A stretch of 64,000 bases of DNA, taken from NCBI GenBank assembly GCA_010015675.1, contig ML977026.1, positions 237,940 to 301,939 on the forward strand. Direction: 5' to 3'. A program made the position numbers and the translations under genes. Source of the stretch: Byssothecium circinans. Taxonomy: Eukaryota; Ascomycota; Dothideomycetes; Pleosporales; Massarinaceae. This document shows positions 47,951 to 58,063 of this stretch, one piece after another (the first letter of the stretch is position 1; the number at the start of each line of letters is the position of its first letter). The notes beneath the pieces were generated by a model that did not search any database, was not told the origin of the DNA, and saw nothing but the letters and a program-made list of their open reading frames with translations.

Positions 47951-48802
47951 CTACTCGTCCGCCGGCTCGCACACCCTCTTGTGGATCTTCCACTGCTTCC
48001 TCTGACAATCCTTACTGCAGTACTTCCGGTCCTTGCACCGGGCACACTGCATCAAGACGGTACCTTCCTCACCCTGCTCGACGCCGCAGCCACCGCACGC
48101 ATCAGGGTGGTTGTGCTTGGCACGAAGCTCTTTGATGACGGCAGAGGTGGAGGAGTCGCCCATACCCGTATTGAAGATACCGCCCGGACCGATGACGTTC
48201 ATGCCGACCCAACCTCGACCGCTAGGTGGCGCCGAACCCATAGCGTTTGCCGTCTCGACCAGGTCTTTGGACTCAAAGTCATACGGGACGCCATTCGTGA
48301 AGCCATCTGGGCCGAAGAGCGCCTTCTTCATCTGCTTGAGCGCGTCAGGCATCAGGCCGCCTTCGGTGTAGACTTTCTTCAGCATGGAAATGTACGAGTC
48401 CGGGAGGTGGCAGCCGAGACTCATTGCGCAGGCACCGAGAAGGACGTAGGCGTAGCATGGGTCATTGAACACCCATTCGCCCTCTTTGGGTGGAGCGAGC
48501 ATCGCAGCTTCTTTCTCTTGGACCATCTTGGCCAGGACGCCAGAGTCGAGATGCTGGCGAACGAACTCGAGGTCAGAGGGGAAGTAGATGGAGTAACTGA
48601 TGTCTGTGGCTATCAGTATGAGGCGCCCAAAACACTCAAATCTTGCATACATACGTCGAATGGTCTTCTCGTCAGCACCTTCAGCCTTTGCTTTCTCGAC
48701 GGCTTCCTCCTCCAGCTTGTAAAGGCCTGCCTCCCCGGTGAGGTCGCTCACGAGGTCAAAGTCATGATCCGACTGAAAGAGACCGTAGCCCCAGGCGCCC
48801 AT
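47951..48802 (-). CDS. MYND-type zinc-finger protein
   Basis: Exon 1 (48802-48655) and exon 2 (48603-47951) with a 51-base intron (GTATGT donor, CTGAT branch, CACAG acceptor) give 266 residues. Without splicing the frame stays open, but the inserted 17 residues are unlike the rest. The N-terminus MGAWGYGLFQSDHDFDLV is typical of a fungal protein family with an N-terminal domain of unknown function. The C-terminus is a MYND finger: CGGCG, then CARCKDRKYCSKDCQRKQWKIHKRVC, with all zinc ligands. MYND fingers bind proline-rich partners or nuclear regulators. The gene ends 294 bases from the PKS stop, facing it, and is probably a conserved bystander and not part of the metabolite cluster. Confidence 0.82.
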   Translation of the reverse strand: MGAWGYGLFQSDHDFDLVSDLTGEAGLYKLEEEAVEKAKAEGADEKTIRRMYARFECFGRLILIATDISYSIYFPSDLEFVRQHLDSGVLAKMVQEKEAAMLAPPKEGEWVFNDPCYAYVLLGACAMSLGCHLPDSYISMLKKVYTEGGLMPDALKQMKKALFGPDGFTNGVPYDFESKDLVETANAMGSAPPSGRGWVGMNVIGPGGIFNTGMGDSSTSAVIKELRAKHNHPDACGGCGVEQGEEGTVLMQCARCKDRKYCSKDCQRKQWKIHKRVCEPADE

Positions 48803-49710
48803 TATGAAGTGTGTGAAAGAATTCAGTAGTGAGAGGGTTTTCTGTGAGAGACAAAAGGTCGGGAGAAGGCTTCAATGTTGTGAGTTGGTATAATACGCGT
48901 GACGTAGCGTCGGCTGCTGACTAGGAAGCCGCGACCGACCTGCAGTCACGCGGTCACGTGAGACTTGGTGGGGACTTTCTTCACCAGTTGACCCTCCATC
49001 CCATTATCGTCCTCTACTGAATTGAATGCCGCCATCGTGACGCCAATTGGAAAGGTAAACTTCTCCAATAACTCGACCCACATTCTCATTCTTTAATTCC
49101 AAACACGTTCTGTAAACGGAGTCGTGCACATGCGGACATATCTCAAGCTGCATCTGAGCTCTTTGATCTCTCTTCAACAATACCCAACGCCTCCGCGACT
49201 GTCTCTTTTCCAACCGCAAACACCCGAAGATTTTTCTCTAGCCAACATCATCCCTTTCTAACCCACAAAAGGAGGCGCAGCCATGCATGCCCCACCCAGC
49301 ACCGTGTTGAAATGGAAAGGGATGCTTATAGTCTAGGCGATGCTTCCCTACAAGCCATGGAAACATATCGTACCAAGAATGTCGAGGATGAAAACTGGTG
49401 GCAATGTGGTCCTGCTCCAAAGTCGTGCAGACTAAATCGTACATGTACACTTTAGCCCAAATCCTTCGTATACCCGATTCTCCCGGACTCCCACCCATCA
49501 ACATATAGTAACACCGCGTTCGCGCTGCATCAGATCTTATTCTGGACCCGGGTCAATTGGATGCTATTTTGCCTTCGATGTATATGTACTGCAAGGACAA
49601 ATCTGCTTCGTATCGAGCACTGATGTAGGTGTGGCCGAGTACTGGGGACCGACGGTACATAATCTGTGTCGCGTCCAGAGTGGAACGACCAACTCGCTCA
49701 ATTCATCATC
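48803..49710. other. Divergent intergenic region
   Basis: About 900 bases between the starts of the MYND gene (minus) and the DUF4360-like gene (plus). Frames at 49004-49219 and 49238-49504 show no gene character. A pyrimidine-rich leader precedes 49711. Confidence 0.4.
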
Positions 49711-50428
49711 ATGCCTGCCTTCATCTTTTTCCTTCTCGCGCTCTTCGCCAGTGTCACACTCGGCGCCCCGGCGCCCGCAGCAACAACTACACAACCACCA
49801 ACTGGTGTTCCCACCATTCATGACATCGCGACCGACAACCCCGACATCGATACCGATGGCAGCGGCCGCAGGGCTGGCAGCGTTGGCGTCGCCTTCTCGA
49901 AAGACAATTCCGCCATGACCATCATCTTCGACAAGTTCCAAGCGGGTGTGGGGCCGAACGTAGGAGACCTCAAGAAACGCGCATTCTGTCGGGTCAATGT
50001 GACCATGAGCTCTCCTGGCTGGGCTTTCGACGTCGCTTTTGTGGATTTCAGGTCGTATGTCAATCTCGGGAAAGGTGTGGAGGCGAGCCTTGTGAGCCGG
50101 TGGAAGTGGATCGATACTAAGGGCGAAGATATCGAAAGGAAGGTACGCCAACATCGTGCGGTGTCCAAGGAAAATAAATACCGATTCAACGAAGGGTAAC
50201 GTGAAGAAGGTTGTCACCGGACCATTCACGGACAACTTCTTGCCGCACAAGGATGGCGAGTTATCGGATAGCAAGCAATCCGTGCGCAAGAAAAAGTCGG
50301 CCATGTTCCAGCTCAGTCTTTCAGCGACAGTATCCGCAGATAGTACGAAGTTATCGGGATTGGTACAGGGCGATGCGGCGGACGCGAAGTTTCGCGAGGT
50401 AATGGGGTTGTCGTGGAGGAAATGCTGA
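49711..50428 (+). CDS. Small secreted DUF4360-like protein
   Basis: Exon 1 (49711-50142) and exon 2 (50195-50428) join in phase 0 across a 52-base intron to 221 residues. The start MPAFIFFLLALFASVTLG is a signal peptide; an earlier in-frame ATG at 49666 would bury it. The body holds AMTIIFDKFQAGVGP, CRVNVTMSSPGWAFDVAFVDFRSYVNL and a final SWRKC, the pattern of DUF4360 proteins (beta-sandwich, two conserved Cys). Function is not known; members are secreted in fungi. Its 3' end lies only 3 bases from the F-box gene that converges on it, so the transcripts must overlap. Confidence 0.75.
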
Positions 50429-50431
50429 GGT

Positions 50432-51766
50432 TTACGAGCGCCGTATCTTAAGTCTGGAAAATAGCATAGAGCAGGTGATGGGACCAGCAACTTGCCTGGG
50501 GCGCATGCAGTGTTTGTGTTCCACGACCTGAAAGGATATGCCGACTGCATCAAACTTCTCCTTGAAGTCGCGCAGTTGAGCAGCTCCAAAATAGGCATTG
50601 CTCGACTCATAGAAGTGTAATTCAAGAGATATTTCTTCCAGTAAGGGGCATCTCCATTTCAATTGTTCCACTAGAAGCTTCCGCGTTCCGCTAGTGGCCT
50701 CCTTAGCTGGGACTACATCCCATTTGTCGACATAACGGAGGCTGAGCCGTTGGAGTGATATGGGAAGATGGACGCGGTCTAGGAAAGTTCTACTTTCATC
50801 ATGGGAGTAAAAGAGATGTGCATCGATGGTAAGATGCTCTAGCCTACTAGACCCAAGGCCGTCGTGGAGTACGGCGTACTCCGTTTCCCGTTCAGAAGCA
50901 ATGTCCGAAGGTGAAAAACTCGGACTGACGACTCCATCGCGTACCTCTAGGCGTCGCAAGGACGTTTCAAGCTGTGGGGAGAAGGCTGCCATAGTCCTAC
51001 GGATTAGGATTGGAGTCACCAATTCGTTGGAATGTTCAATTGTCAGGGCCTCAAGGCATGGCAAACTGCGCGACAGCGCTGACAGAGACCTCCTCCTTAG
51101 ACAAAGAGCGAACATGGCAGGGAGCGCCAATCGAAGCACAAGCTCTTTGACTGTCGGAGAGATCCATCCCCAGTCATCCGGTAAACTGGTGTCTTCGTTA
51201 TGATCGGAAAGATCCACAAAATTGAGACACAGGCGCTCCAGTTGTGGGAGACGGAGTACATAATTGTACTTGAAGACTAAATCGTGCGCAAGGAGCTCTA
51301 GCGATCGAAGATTGGCGAGGTCGGTTGGAACGTCCACCTTGTAGCTACTACCTTCTTTGTAGAGGACTGATTCGATCAATTTGATCGTACAACCACGATG
51401 GTTACTGTGGAAGAGGCGCAGGTGGCGCATAGATTGTAATAGTTCTTGCAGGAAGTGTCGTAATTCCAGGCCGTAGTAGTCGGAACTACATTCGATGACG
51501 ACTTCTTTGACGGCAAGGCCGAGGTGCGGCTTTGCTCGTAGGGTTTGTCGTAAACGTTTCGCTTGGTGGGAAGCGATGTCGAGCTTGATGGTCGCATACA
51601 AATGTGGTTGCGCGACTTCGCGAAATCGATGAGAGACCAGGCACATGCTGCAGAGCGTCTGCGCATCATTGTTGGCTTTTCCATCTCGTAATATCGTGAG
51701 ATGGGAGAAGATTTGGTTCCACAGTTCGGGCGGAAGATATGGTGTCGCCTTTGCAGATGATTCCAT
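50432..51766 (-). CDS. F-box protein with LRR-like region
   Basis: A single-exon frame of 444 residues. The F-box (about 9-50) reads YLPPELWNQIFSHL, then CLVSHRFREVAQPHLY, the common fungal form that binds Skp1 in an SCF ubiquitin ligase. The rest is a series of irregular leucine-rich stretches (LRSLELLAHDLVF, LPQLERLCLNF, LPCLEALTIEH and LQRLSLRYV) that would form the substrate-binding solenoid. The target is unknown. Fungal genomes have dozens of such genes, so a role in the neighbouring cluster is unlikely. Confidence 0.82.
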   Translation of the reverse strand: MESSAKATPYLPPELWNQIFSHLTILRDGKANNDAQTLCSMCLVSHRFREVAQPHLYATIKLDIASHQAKRLRQTLRAKPHLGLAVKEVVIECSSDYYGLELRHFLQELLQSMRHLRLFHSNHRGCTIKLIESVLYKEGSSYKVDVPTDLANLRSLELLAHDLVFKYNYVLRLPQLERLCLNFVDLSDHNEDTSLPDDWGWISPTVKELVLRLALPAMFALCLRRRSLSALSRSLPCLEALTIEHSNELVTPILIRRTMAAFSPQLETSLRRLEVRDGVVSPSFSPSDIASERETEYAVLHDGLGSSRLEHLTIDAHLFYSHDESRTFLDRVHLPISLQRLSLRYVDKWDVVPAKEATSGTRKLLVEQLKWRCPLLEEISLELHFYESSNAYFGAAQLRDFKEKFDAVGISFQVVEHKHCMRPRQVAGPITCSMLFSRLKIRRS

Positions 51767-52158
51767 GCTCAGCGTTTGGGGTTAAGATGCCATTGTAGGA
51801 CGGCAGATGGCTGTGAAGCTGTATGATGGATGCTAATTGTGATGTTGTGGGATGGATGATGATAAGAGTGATGATGAAGACGATATCGAGGGCGGCCCGG
51901 TTGAGATGTGAGGGGTGAATCGGCTAAACCGAATATGGACTAGAATGTATTGACGTCAACCACTTGCTCAACCCTATTTTCTAAATCATCATTATTCATG
52001 GCTCCGCATGCATCGGATTAACCATACACAACGCACTTCATCATACCAAGGGGAAATGAAGTGGAATAGAACCTTGTGTGGTCTCACCCCCGCTAGTCAC
52101 AGGCGAGTTTGCGCTTCAGTCTGGGGGCAGTCAGCATAGCAAATCAGCAGTTCAAGAC
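51767..52158. other. Divergent intergenic region
   Basis: About 390 bases between the F-box gene start (minus) and the small hypothetical gene (plus); probably both promoters. Nothing else was recognised. Confidence 0.4.
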
Positions 52159-52476
52159 ATGACATGGCAAATACAAACATATCACGTCTACACTACCAAG
52201 GGCGGAACGTGGAGTGAGGCGAGGAAGAGACACCGTACCAGCAACCCTTACTCCAAGTTTGAGCGCAAGGTCTTTGGCACTTACCCGGCCATTGAGGCTG
52301 CGAATGCTGTGGTTGAGGAATTGAAGACGACGCTGCATCACGATTTCCCAACTCGAGGCAAACATATGTCAAATTTGAAAGTGAGGATGGAAGGGTTTTG
52401 TAGTCACTTACCAAGCCTGGTGGGCCTGAAGGAAGCATTTGTGCGGGGGAGACGATATTCGGAAGTGCTGGTGTGA
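52159..52476 (+). CDS. Small hypothetical protein
   Basis: A 105-residue frame from ATG 52159 (an upstream GTG-opened extension is not needed). The sequence WQIQTYHVYTTKGGTWSEARKR, then NPYSKFERKVFGTYPAIEAANAVVEEL, looks like a folded small domain: beta strands followed by a helix that starts with a conserved-looking YSKFE. It resembles small uncharacterised ascomycete proteins I have seen, but I cannot name a family. No signal peptide or membrane helix. Confidence 0.45.
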   Translation: MTWQIQTYHVYTTKGGTWSEARKRHRTSNPYSKFERKVFGTYPAIEAANAVVEELKTTLHHDFPTRGKHMSNLKVRMEGFCSHLPSLVGLKEAFVRGRRYSEVLV

Positions 52477-52654
52477 CGTAGGAGCGGGGATAAAAGCGTG
52501 TGACAATTGGTTGGATTGAGCATTATTTATTCAGTCTTAGCTACGGGCCCAAAAAGAAAAGAAGTAGCCTCGATCTACCTCAACGATGAAACACCCACAC
52601 AGTAGAGTCTGTCTTTGACGAACGCCCTCAAAAAGGAACGGCTTTGAATTTTTC

Positions 52655-55004
52655 CTAATGATCGTCGTCCCGTTCTTCCTTGGACGGTATTCTGCGCTTT
52701 TTTGGCACCCTCACCAGCCAATAAAAGCCAAAGGTCATCGCCCAATTAAACACAACATAAACCGCCACTATCCCAAGGTCGCGCCATCGCTGTCCGTAAT
52801 CCATGTTGAAGATCGCTAAAAACTGATCTGTGGTCTGCAGAGGGCAATACGCAGACTGTTTCGTATCCTGGGGATTGGTGATCAGTCCACCTGAAGCCAT
52901 GACAAAGTCCTCCATATATTCTCCGCAATTGTTGAAAGATGGCGGCTGGCGTATCCAAATAATCTCGTTCGAGGCACAAGTCAAGTTTCGCCCCGAAACT
53001 CCAACAGTAAACATGCCGCGCATCAGGTAGGTGAGGGGCGAAACGTGATACATGAAAATCCAAAATCGGGGCAGAGAACTGCTGGGAACCAGGACGCCAC
53101 AAAAGATAATCGCAAGGTAGAAAATTGGCTGTCCAACGTTGATCGCGGTTTGAGGTACCTCAATCGCAGCAACCAGGAGGTGGGAGAGGGACTGCGTGAA
53201 AAGAAAGAAGGCGACAAAAAAGAGTAGCATGAGGGCGGCTCTTTCGCTATTGTCTGAACTCGACGCATTTAAGTTCAAGCCAGTAATGTAGTAGAAGAGA
53301 ACGAAGGATAATGTCGCCAGCGCCACTTGCCAAACAGCTTCCACGATGATGCTAGCGCAGATGAAAGCGCTCCATGAGAATATCTTAGAAGGGCGTTCAC
53401 GAGCCTCAAATAGAGATCGCCTCATGGCAAACTGTGGTGCTATTTGCTGTAAGACATTGTTGAATGTGGTGAAGAGCAAGAAAATAGAAAACATCTGGTT
53501 CTGGAGCCCCTGGAGTGTATTTGGCGATCGAAAGCAAGACACGCCAATCATGAAAGAAGCGCTTGCGTAGAAACATAGCTTAGCGCATACTGATTCCGGT
53601 GTACGCCAATATTCAACAAATGTTTGTTTCGTCAGCCCAGAAAGCTGTGTCCAGAATGATGTAGCAAACTCGTCGGTAGAGGTAGGAGTAGGCCTTCTTG
53701 GCGGTGGGATTTGTCGCATGTGCGCCAACCGTTGCTTGATATCCCGTCTTTCTGCAGAGCTCTTCCACTCTCCCTGCCAATCTGTGGTGTTATGCGTTTC
53801 CGATGAGAATCTGGTAACCTTCATCACCCACTCTGCAGGGTTCTCAGTTGGGCGACATGCTGGTGCTCCCCTGGCATGAAAATAATTGACCACCGTATTA
53901 GCTCTTGTACCGACTGCTCCAAAGTATATTTGTTTTCCTTCTTTGATAAGAAGAAGGTTATCAAACATATCAAGGAGAAGAGCTGAGGGCTGATGAATGG
54001 TGCACATGATGGCCAGGTCATTGTCATGGGAAAGATCTCGAAGCAAACTGCAGATAGTGAAGGCACTCTCGCTGTCCAATCCGGATGTTGGCTCATCTAG
54101 GAATAATACGGTGGTTGGGCGGCTGGCCAATTCAACGGCAATGGTGAGACGCTTCCTTTGCTCGGGGCTAAGACGGTTACCTGGGACCCCTATCACTGCG
54201 TCTGCGTACATGTTCATGCCGAGTGTTTCTAGAACATTATCCGCATAGGCTATTTTGGGCGCGCGAGGTACTTCGCGAGGCTGGCGGAGTAGTGCGCTGA
54301 AATGCAAGGCTTCGCGAACTGTTGAAGTACTAAGATGTATATCGTTCTGCTGCGCGTATCCAGTTGAGCGTTGGAAGGCTGTGTTTCTTGGCAGTCCATC
54401 CAGAGCGATCTCTCCGGTGATAAGCCCTTGAGAAGTTCGCTGAGCAATGACGTCAAGAAAGCTCGTTTTGCCTGCTCCGGTCTCCCCCATTAAAGCTGTA
54501 AAGGTACTAGGTTTGACCCAGCCCTCAATACCGTCCAGGATTCGTTTTTCAATACCTTTCCCGGATGATATTGTATACGTTAAGTCCTGCCACAGAAGTG
54601 TCGAAGAATGCATGGTCAAGCCAGGATTGGAAGTTATGCGAGTGTTGGTGTTAGTGTCGAGGAAGTTCTGAGCACCCTGCCCTTCTTCATCATTGCGCAA
54701 CTTTGGGCCTTCTTTGTTCAAGTATACCAGCACGTCGCCTTTTGGCTTCGACGTTTTTATCGACTGACTGGAAGCGAGATGAAGAATGAAGAATAGAGTG
54801 GCAAATGCTATCAAGACTCCGAAGTTTCTATGTATGTAAGCGCTCACACAATCGTTTGCAGATGGCATTCTTCAAACTTACCTCCAAAGATGCACGCTGT
54901 TGTATTTGTAGACCGTGTGAATGTAGTCATTCCCTTCGAGAAATTTTGTTCAGGCCTGGAAAGCTTTTGATGCACAACTTTTGAAGTCTTCACATATCTG
55001 TACG
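52655..55004 (-). pseudogene. PDR ABC transporter, C-terminal half (NBD2-TMD2), split by hAT
   Basis: This is the second half of a full-size pleiotropic-drug-resistance (ABCG) transporter. A small exon (about 55004-54882, reading NDYIHTVYKYNSVHLW at its end) splices via a 54-base intron into the main exon 54827-52655, which starts NFGVLIAFATLFF, the helix that ends TMD1. NBD2 follows with Walker A GETGAGKTS, signature LSPEQRKRLTIAVEL and Walker B VLFLDEPTSGLD, then TMD2 with six helices and an extracellular Cys-rich loop. This half is free of stops. In the small exon a TGA appears in the frame that feeds the splice, so its upstream splicing or integrity is unclear. The other half continues at 58056 beyond the transposon. 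PDR pumps export toxic compounds, in many clusters the cluster's own product. No full-length protein can be made now. Confidence 0.85.
54997..55004. repeat. Target-site duplication, left copy (8 bp)
   Basis: TCTGTACG directly left of the transposon, identical to 58056-58063. An 8-bp duplication is the hallmark of hAT insertion. Confidence 0.93.
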
Positions 55005-55025
55005 CATAGTTGTCAACAATCAAGC
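55005..55025 (+). repeat. hAT left terminal inverted repeat (21 bp)
   Basis: Begins CATAGTTGTCAACAATC. It matches the reverse complement of 58035-58055 at 19 of 21 positions (differences at positions 3 and 5). Confidence 0.93.
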
Positions 55026-55162
55026 CAATCCAAGCTGAGGCGTTAGCTTGGATTGCTCGTTTTTTGAGGGCGTCAGCTTGGATTGTTGGGGCTAACAAGC
55101 TGAGATCGTGAGCTTGATTGAGGCTTGATTGATAGGCTTGATAGCCTGTACTAGCGCTAGCC

Positions 55163-57712
55163 TTAGTGTTGAGTTTCGTCGTCCCAAGTCGCCAGCCCGC
55201 ACAAAAGCTCTATATTGTCATCGTCTGCTGCCTCCTCCTCCACTACCTCGTCGTCGCCTCCGAGGCCAGCTCTTTGCCACCGTCGTACGCACTGTATTGC
55301 CGCTAGAAGTTGAGGTCCTAGACGTCGTCATCGCGGCTCTAAGAGGTCACCCAGCTCACTAAACAGGCGCTCACACTCACAGCTTAACGCTGGGATAGAG
55401 AGTACGTCAAGCGCAAGTTTACTAAGGCTAGGGTAGCAATCGCGCATGCTCACCCAGTATTTAATAGGGTTATCTGCGTGTTCTGTACCTCTCTTGGCTG
55501 CTAGCTCGCTGCGCTTCCACCTTTTAAACTCGTCCTCATTAGCGGTAAGGCTGCTAGTAGTACTAGGGTTAAGTATACTATCAATCGCGTCATCTATATC
55601 ACTTGGGATTACTGCCGACGGCCTTACCGCGCGCGGTGAGGTGTTGTACTGCGCCCAGAGCGCCTGAAAGCTAGCGTTACTGGCCTTGAGCCAGTCGGGC
55701 TTCTTAGCCCACGCCTTATCGCAGTAGTACTTGTACATTAGATGGAGTATTATAGCAGCGTAGTACGCGGGCGAGTCATCTAGTTTAGAGTAGTAGTCAT
55801 TGGCCTTCTACTAAGCTGCGCGCAAGTTAATTGTAATGTGATCCTTAGGTGACTCATCGTACTTATTATAGTTAACCGCCTCATACGCGTTAACGCGCTG
55901 CTCGTAGTAGGTAAGGAGGTATTTAAATATTAGAATTATCTTAGTAATAGCCCTAAAGCTGCCGCTTTTGCCGCGCCCTTTAAGGCGCTTTGTAGTAGTC
56001 TTAAGTGGTTTTAATATATCTATGTACTCTATAATTACTACCTAATTAGCACCTGTAAGGCCGTCTAATCGCATCTATAGCTGCGTAACTAGCAGCTTAT
56101 TACCATGACTTTACGTAAACGTGTCCTCCCTTTGCACCCACTATATATGGTAAGTAGCGTAGGCGTTAACTATAAACTATAGCTTTACAGCACGCTTAAA
56201 GCATAAGTAGTATAAGTTCTACTGCGTAATAATAGGTTTAATAGGCTTAAGGATCTTACGATCATCAGCTAACACGCTAGACGGTAGCTTAGTATAGGTA
56301 AGGTACTAGAAGTCCTTAAAGAGCTTATACTATTGCAGCGTTTTAATATAGTTTATAATACTAAGTAGTACACTAAGTAGGCCTACGCGCCTCTACTCCT
56401 CTATAAAGTCATGCTCATTAGTAAGCTCTTATACGTTATTATTAAATGAGGCGGCGCTGCCCTTACCCTAGAGGAGCGTCTAGCTAATAAGGTTAAGCGT
56501 GTAAGGTCTATAGCGGAGGCGCTAGTAGGTAACATTGTAACTATACTCTTAAGCTAATATTGTAATAGTACTATTATTATTAGTAGTATTATTAAGCATG
56601 AAGTAACTAATTAACTACAACGTAATCTTAAAGTCCTGTAGCGTTTTTATAATAACCTTAGCCATCCTCTCGCCACTATGAGCGCCTGTTAGCTAGGGCA
56701 GCGCTATAGGCAAGTCCTACAGGTCGCCTCTACTATTAACAAAGTGCGTAATAACGCCTAGAAAGCCATGCTTGCTGCCCTTTGTCATCCATCTATTAAA
56801 GCTAAGGTGTACTTTACTAAGCGCCTATAATAGTTATAAGATAACGCGCGGCTTTAGGTACTTATATAAGTGCGTAACGTACTAGGAGACGCTTACATGA
56901 GACGTCTAAAGCGCTCGTTCTACTAGTAGGTTAGAAGCTTTAAGGAGGTGTTAAAAAGCTAGTGTTTTAAACTTAGAGAGAGGGTAATTATTCTTAATAA
57001 GCTAGCTAACAGCTGCCAGCTAGAAGCGCTAGGTATTAAAGCCAGCGAGCTCGTTAGCCACCTTCTGCGACACGCTGTTATTGCCGTCTTTAAGTAGGCG
57101 TTATAGCTAGGTAGGTTTTACAGCGACGGCTGACTTGCTATAGCCATGGCCGCGCTTAGGCAGCTCTAAGTATCACTGCGCTAACGACGTTGAGAGCGTC
57201 GTCTCATATATCCCGACGCCAGTATCTGTGTACTTATGCTCGTAGCAGTGACGGCACATGAAGTATAGCTTACTTAGGTCCTTTAGCAGCGCAACGCGGT
57301 AGCTATAGTAATAGATCTAGCTCTTACGCGACTTTTATAATGAGAGCGGCTTCATATACTTGCGTAAACGCCCTTAATTAATTCCCTTAAAGTCATCTAT
57401 AAGGCTCGCGTCTAGCGCCTCTTACAAGGTCTCATTATCTAGGGCTGCTACTAACGAGGCTGCTGTTACCCTCTCGCTGCCCTTGGTAGGCGCGACGATA
57501 GCGTCTTTAGGCCGCGACTTGCGTAGTTATAACTTAAAAGTTAAAGCCTAGGACGCCTCTACGAGACCTTTGCGAAGTGATAGACGCGACGGCGATGGCG
57601 ATAGCTAACTATCAACGGCTATAGGCTAGCTGACAGTGCCGCGGGCGGTGGAGGATTTAACGCGTTTCTTTGGGCGAGTAAGGTTATTAGAGACGCGTTT
57701 CGTAGGAGGCAT
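55163..57712 (-). pseudogene. hAT transposase, inactivated by stop codons
   Basis: From ATG 57712 (MPPTKRVSNN) to the TAA at 55165-55163 there are exactly 850 codons in one frame. The frame is interrupted by at least 25 stops, mostly TAG and TAA at places where Gln or Trp would fit (CAG/CAA changed to TAG/TAA), with no net indel between start and end. Readable pieces match hAT transposases: a CxxC zinc-finger-like part (MCRHCYEHKYT), a catalytic-core segment with LSFNRWMTKGSKHGFLGVI and LTGAHSGERMAKVI, and the C-terminal dimerisation domain (IKYWVSMRDCYPSLSKLALD, then SCECERLFSELGDLLEPR; about 55330-55470), followed by one stop and an acidic tail. The enzyme would have cut and pasted this element; it is dead now. 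Confidence 0.92.
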
Positions 57713-58034
57713 GGCAGTGGCAATACAATAAGGGTGATAGGAGTAAAAAAAATAACGCGATAGTGAGTTGTTTAGGTGGCTAGTAGAGGGAGTATAGTAT
57801 TGCAGAAGTTAGGCTAATTACGTACTAGTACTGCGACGACTATAACACCAAAAACCTATCGTAAGATCGCTCCTGCTGCAAAACGAGCAGCCTCACGCGC
57901 TACCTCAATCAAGCCCATCAAGCTAAACAATCAAGCTGACCCTCCTCAGCTTGGATTGCTAAAAAATTAGTATAGGCGAGCTTGACTTGATGGGATTGAT
58001 AGTTATCAAGCTATCAATCAAGCGCTTGCAAGCC

Positions 58035-58055
58035 GCTTGATTGTTGACAAGTCTG
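58035..58055 (-). repeat. hAT right terminal inverted repeat (21 bp)
   Basis: Reads CAGACTTGTCAACAATC on the minus strand from 58055. Partner of 55005-55025. Confidence 0.93.
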
Positions 58056-58063
58056 TCTGTACG
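58056..58063. repeat. Target-site duplication, right copy (8 bp)
   Basis: TCTGTACG directly right of the transposon, identical to 54997-55004. Confidence 0.93.

Larger units (their letters stand above)
55005..58055 (-). mobile_element. hAT-superfamily DNA transposon, RIP-mutated, 3051 bp
   Basis: A complete element: 8-bp identical target duplications (54997-55004 and 58056-58063), 21-bp terminal inverted repeats with two mismatches, arrays of subterminal AGCTTGATTG-like motifs in both orientations, and an internal transposase frame on the minus strand ending in the hAT dimerisation domain. The interior is strongly enriched in TpA, as expected from RIP (CpA to TpA). It lies inside a PDR ABC transporter gene and divides it. 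The ends start CA and read on as hAT ends do. Confidence 0.95.

Noticed and set aside
47981..48829. 282-codon plus-strand frame opposite the MYND gene
   Set aside because: The minus strand has the zinc finger and a proper intron; the plus frame has no recognisable character.
49564..50625. 353-codon antisense frame over the DUF4360-like and F-box genes
   Set aside because: Spans two real genes on opposite strands and has no motif.
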